A stretch of DNA of 64,000 nt from UBA7332 sp051657165 (GTDB lineage: Bacteria > Bacteroidota > Bacteroidia > Bacteroidales > UBA7332), in assembly GCA_051657165.1 (NCBI GenBank), contig JBOFKD010000143.1, positions 29,986 to 93,985 of the forward strand. The letters run 5' to 3'. Numbering within the stretch: the first letter of the stretch is position 1; every line of letters begins with the position of its first letter. Positions 62,639 to 64,000 of this stretch are shown here, piece after piece. The notes below the pieces were generated by a model that worked only from the letters and a program-made list of their open reading frames with translations, was not told the origin of the DNA and did not search any database. Made by a program: the position numbers and the translations under genes.

Positions 62639-64000
62639 ATGAAAACCAGAAAATTTATTCTCAGCGAGAGAGAGATGCCAACTCAGTGGTATAACATTGT
62701 AGCGGATATGACTAACAAACCGCTACCAGTCCTTCATCCGGGCACTATGGAACCGGCTAAACCTGAAGACCTTCTGGGGCTTTTCCCAAAAGGAATCGTA
62801 GAGCAGGAGTTTGCAACAAATGCTTTTATCGATATCCCTGAAGAGGTACAGGATCTTTACAAAGTGTATCGTCCTACCCCGCTCGTACGTGCCATCGGTC
62901 TTGAAAAAGCATTAGGCACTCCGGCTAAAATATATTTCAAAAATGAGAGTGTAAGCCCTGTCGGGTCACACAAACTCAATTCTGCCATCGCACAGGCTTA
63001 CTACAACAAAATGGACGGAGTGAAACGTATTACGACCGAAACCGGTGCCGGGCAGTGGGGTGCTGCCATGAGTTTTGCCTGCAAGCATTTCGGACTGGAT
63101 CTGACTATTTTCATGGTAAAAGTAAGCTACGAGCAAAAACCTTACCGCAAATCTATGATGAATACATGGGGAGCAAACGTCATTCCTTCACCAAGTGATC
63201 TGACTGAAAACGGACGACGCATGCGTGAGAAATACCCGAACACATCAGGTAGTCTGGGGATGGCAATTTCCGAGGCGGTAGAAATGGCTGTTAAAACTCC
63301 GGATACAAAATACGCATTAGGCAGTGTACTCAACCACGTTATTCTCCATCAGACAATTATCGGTCTTGAAGCAGAGAAGCAAATGGAAATGGCTGAAGAG
63401 TATCCGGATATCGTAATCGGATGTTTTGGCGGTGGCTCCAACTTCTCGGGTATCTCATTCCCATTCCTGAAAAATCAGTTCCGCGATGGCAAGAAAGTAC
63501 GTGTCATTGCTGCCGAGCCGGCTTCCTGTCCGAAACTTACACGCGGTGTATTTCAGTACGACTTTGGCGACACAGAAGGACTGACTCCGTTGATTCCGAT
63601 GTACACACTGGGACATAACTTTGAGCCGGCCGACATTCATGCAGGCGGCCTTCGTTATCACGGTGCCGGATCTATTGTCAGCCAGCTGATCAAAGATAAT
63701 CTGATTGAAGCTCAGTCCGTTCCGCAGCTCGAAACTTTCGAGGCCGGCGTTCTTTTCGCTCAGTCCGAAGGGATTATTCCTGCACCGGAATCCACGCATG
63801 CCATCGCCGTAGCCATTCGCGAAGCCCTGAAAGCAAAAGAAGAAGGTGTAAGCAAAAATATCCTGTTTAATCTTTCCGGACACGGCCTGATTGACATGGC
63901 GGCTTATGACAGATACTTTGCCGGAGAGTTACAGAATTATGCCGTAACTTCTTCCGACATCCTGAAAAGCACACAGCAATTAGCTTCTATTATCTCTTAA
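62639..64000 (+). CDS. trpB: Tryptophan synthase beta chain, TrpB2 type
   Basis: A 453-residue PLP enzyme that joins indole and serine to tryptophan. The PLP lysine is Lys112 in GSHKLNSA. ETGAGQWG and the phosphate-binding GGGSNFSG are present. The GSHKLN form, the long N-terminal extension (first about 45 residues) and the total length near 450 mark the TrpB2 class rather than the roughly 395-residue TrpB1. The gene ends exactly at the window edge with TAA. In many Bacteroidetes trpB is the first gene of the trp operon, and the attenuator just upstream is consistent with that here. Downstream trp genes are presumably outside the window. Confidence 0.95.
   Translation: MKTRKFILSEREMPTQWYNIVADMTNKPLPVLHPGTMEPAKPEDLLGLFPKGIVEQEFATNAFIDIPEEVQDLYKVYRPTPLVRAIGLEKALGTPAKIYFKNESVSPVGSHKLNSAIAQAYYNKMDGVKRITTETGAGQWGAAMSFACKHFGLDLTIFMVKVSYEQKPYRKSMMNTWGANVIPSPSDLTENGRRMREKYPNTSGSLGMAISEAVEMAVKTPDTKYALGSVLNHVILHQTIIGLEAEKQMEMAEEYPDIVIGCFGGGSNFSGISFPFLKNQFRDGKKVRVIAAEPASCPKLTRGVFQYDFGDTEGLTPLIPMYTLGHNFEPADIHAGGLRYHGAGSIVSQLIKDNLIEAQSVPQLETFEAGVLFAQSEGIIPAPESTHAIAVAIREALKAKEEGVSKNILFNLSGHGLIDMAAYDRYFAGELQNYAVTSSDILKSTQQLASIIS

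Overview
The window looks like a chromosomal segment from a Bacteroidota bacterium, most likely of the order Bacteroidales. Three things point there. Many genes are preceded by the Bacteroidetes primary-sigma promoter (TTTG, about 19 bases, TAnnTTTG) and lack strong Shine-Dalgarno sequences. The families are typical of the phylum: glycine-lipid acyltransferases, viroplasmin-RNase H, a PCMD lipoprotein, a PorT-like barrel, an alpha-2-macroglobulin/PBP1C pair and a long TrpB2-type TrpB. The base composition is moderately AT-rich. I cannot name the species.

Layout. 1-12 kb is housekeeping: a partial pheS, htpG and dnaK on the minus strand, a secreted NlpE-like protein, udk-valS, then corA and purT. 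dnaK has a textbook sigma-54 -24/-12 element in place of the usual promoter. 11.7-16.3 kb holds a Cys-less thioredoxin-fold lipid-exported protein, a porin, tRNA-Cys, and a 419-bp element of nested inverted repeats and hairpins. A tRNA-Gly/tRNA-Leu pair, two out-of-frame overlapping spanin-like membrane genes (probable prophage remnant) and two opposed arrays of an 80-bp repeat follow. 16.3-30.8 kb carries an alpha-2-macroglobulin/pbpC operon, an LptD-like protein and metH. 31-36 kb carries guaA, glsA-glsB, aroK and an RNase H.

36-48.7 kb is a surface-polysaccharide region: six glycosyltransferases, rfbA-rfbC-rfbD-rfbB (dTDP-L-rhamnose) and a LPS-core-type sugar kinase. Its intergenic DNA holds exact 7-bp-period arrays and a 22-bp-period palindrome array. 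48.8-55.4 kb carries a fused permease-ATPase ABC protein and three envelope proteins. 55.7-62.3 kb carries a nitroreductase, a Cys-rich small protein and the operon tcyP-MATE-gshF, which joins cystine uptake to glutathione synthesis. The window ends with trpB, which is preceded by a complete transcription-attenuation leader: promoter, 34-residue leader peptide with three consecutive Trp codons, and intrinsic terminator.

The best candidates for new biology are the trp attenuator, the sigma-54 site at dnaK, the 419-bp hairpin element, the opposed 80-bp arrays, and the heptad and 22-bp palindrome arrays. All calls come from reading the sequence; no searches or folding programs were run.
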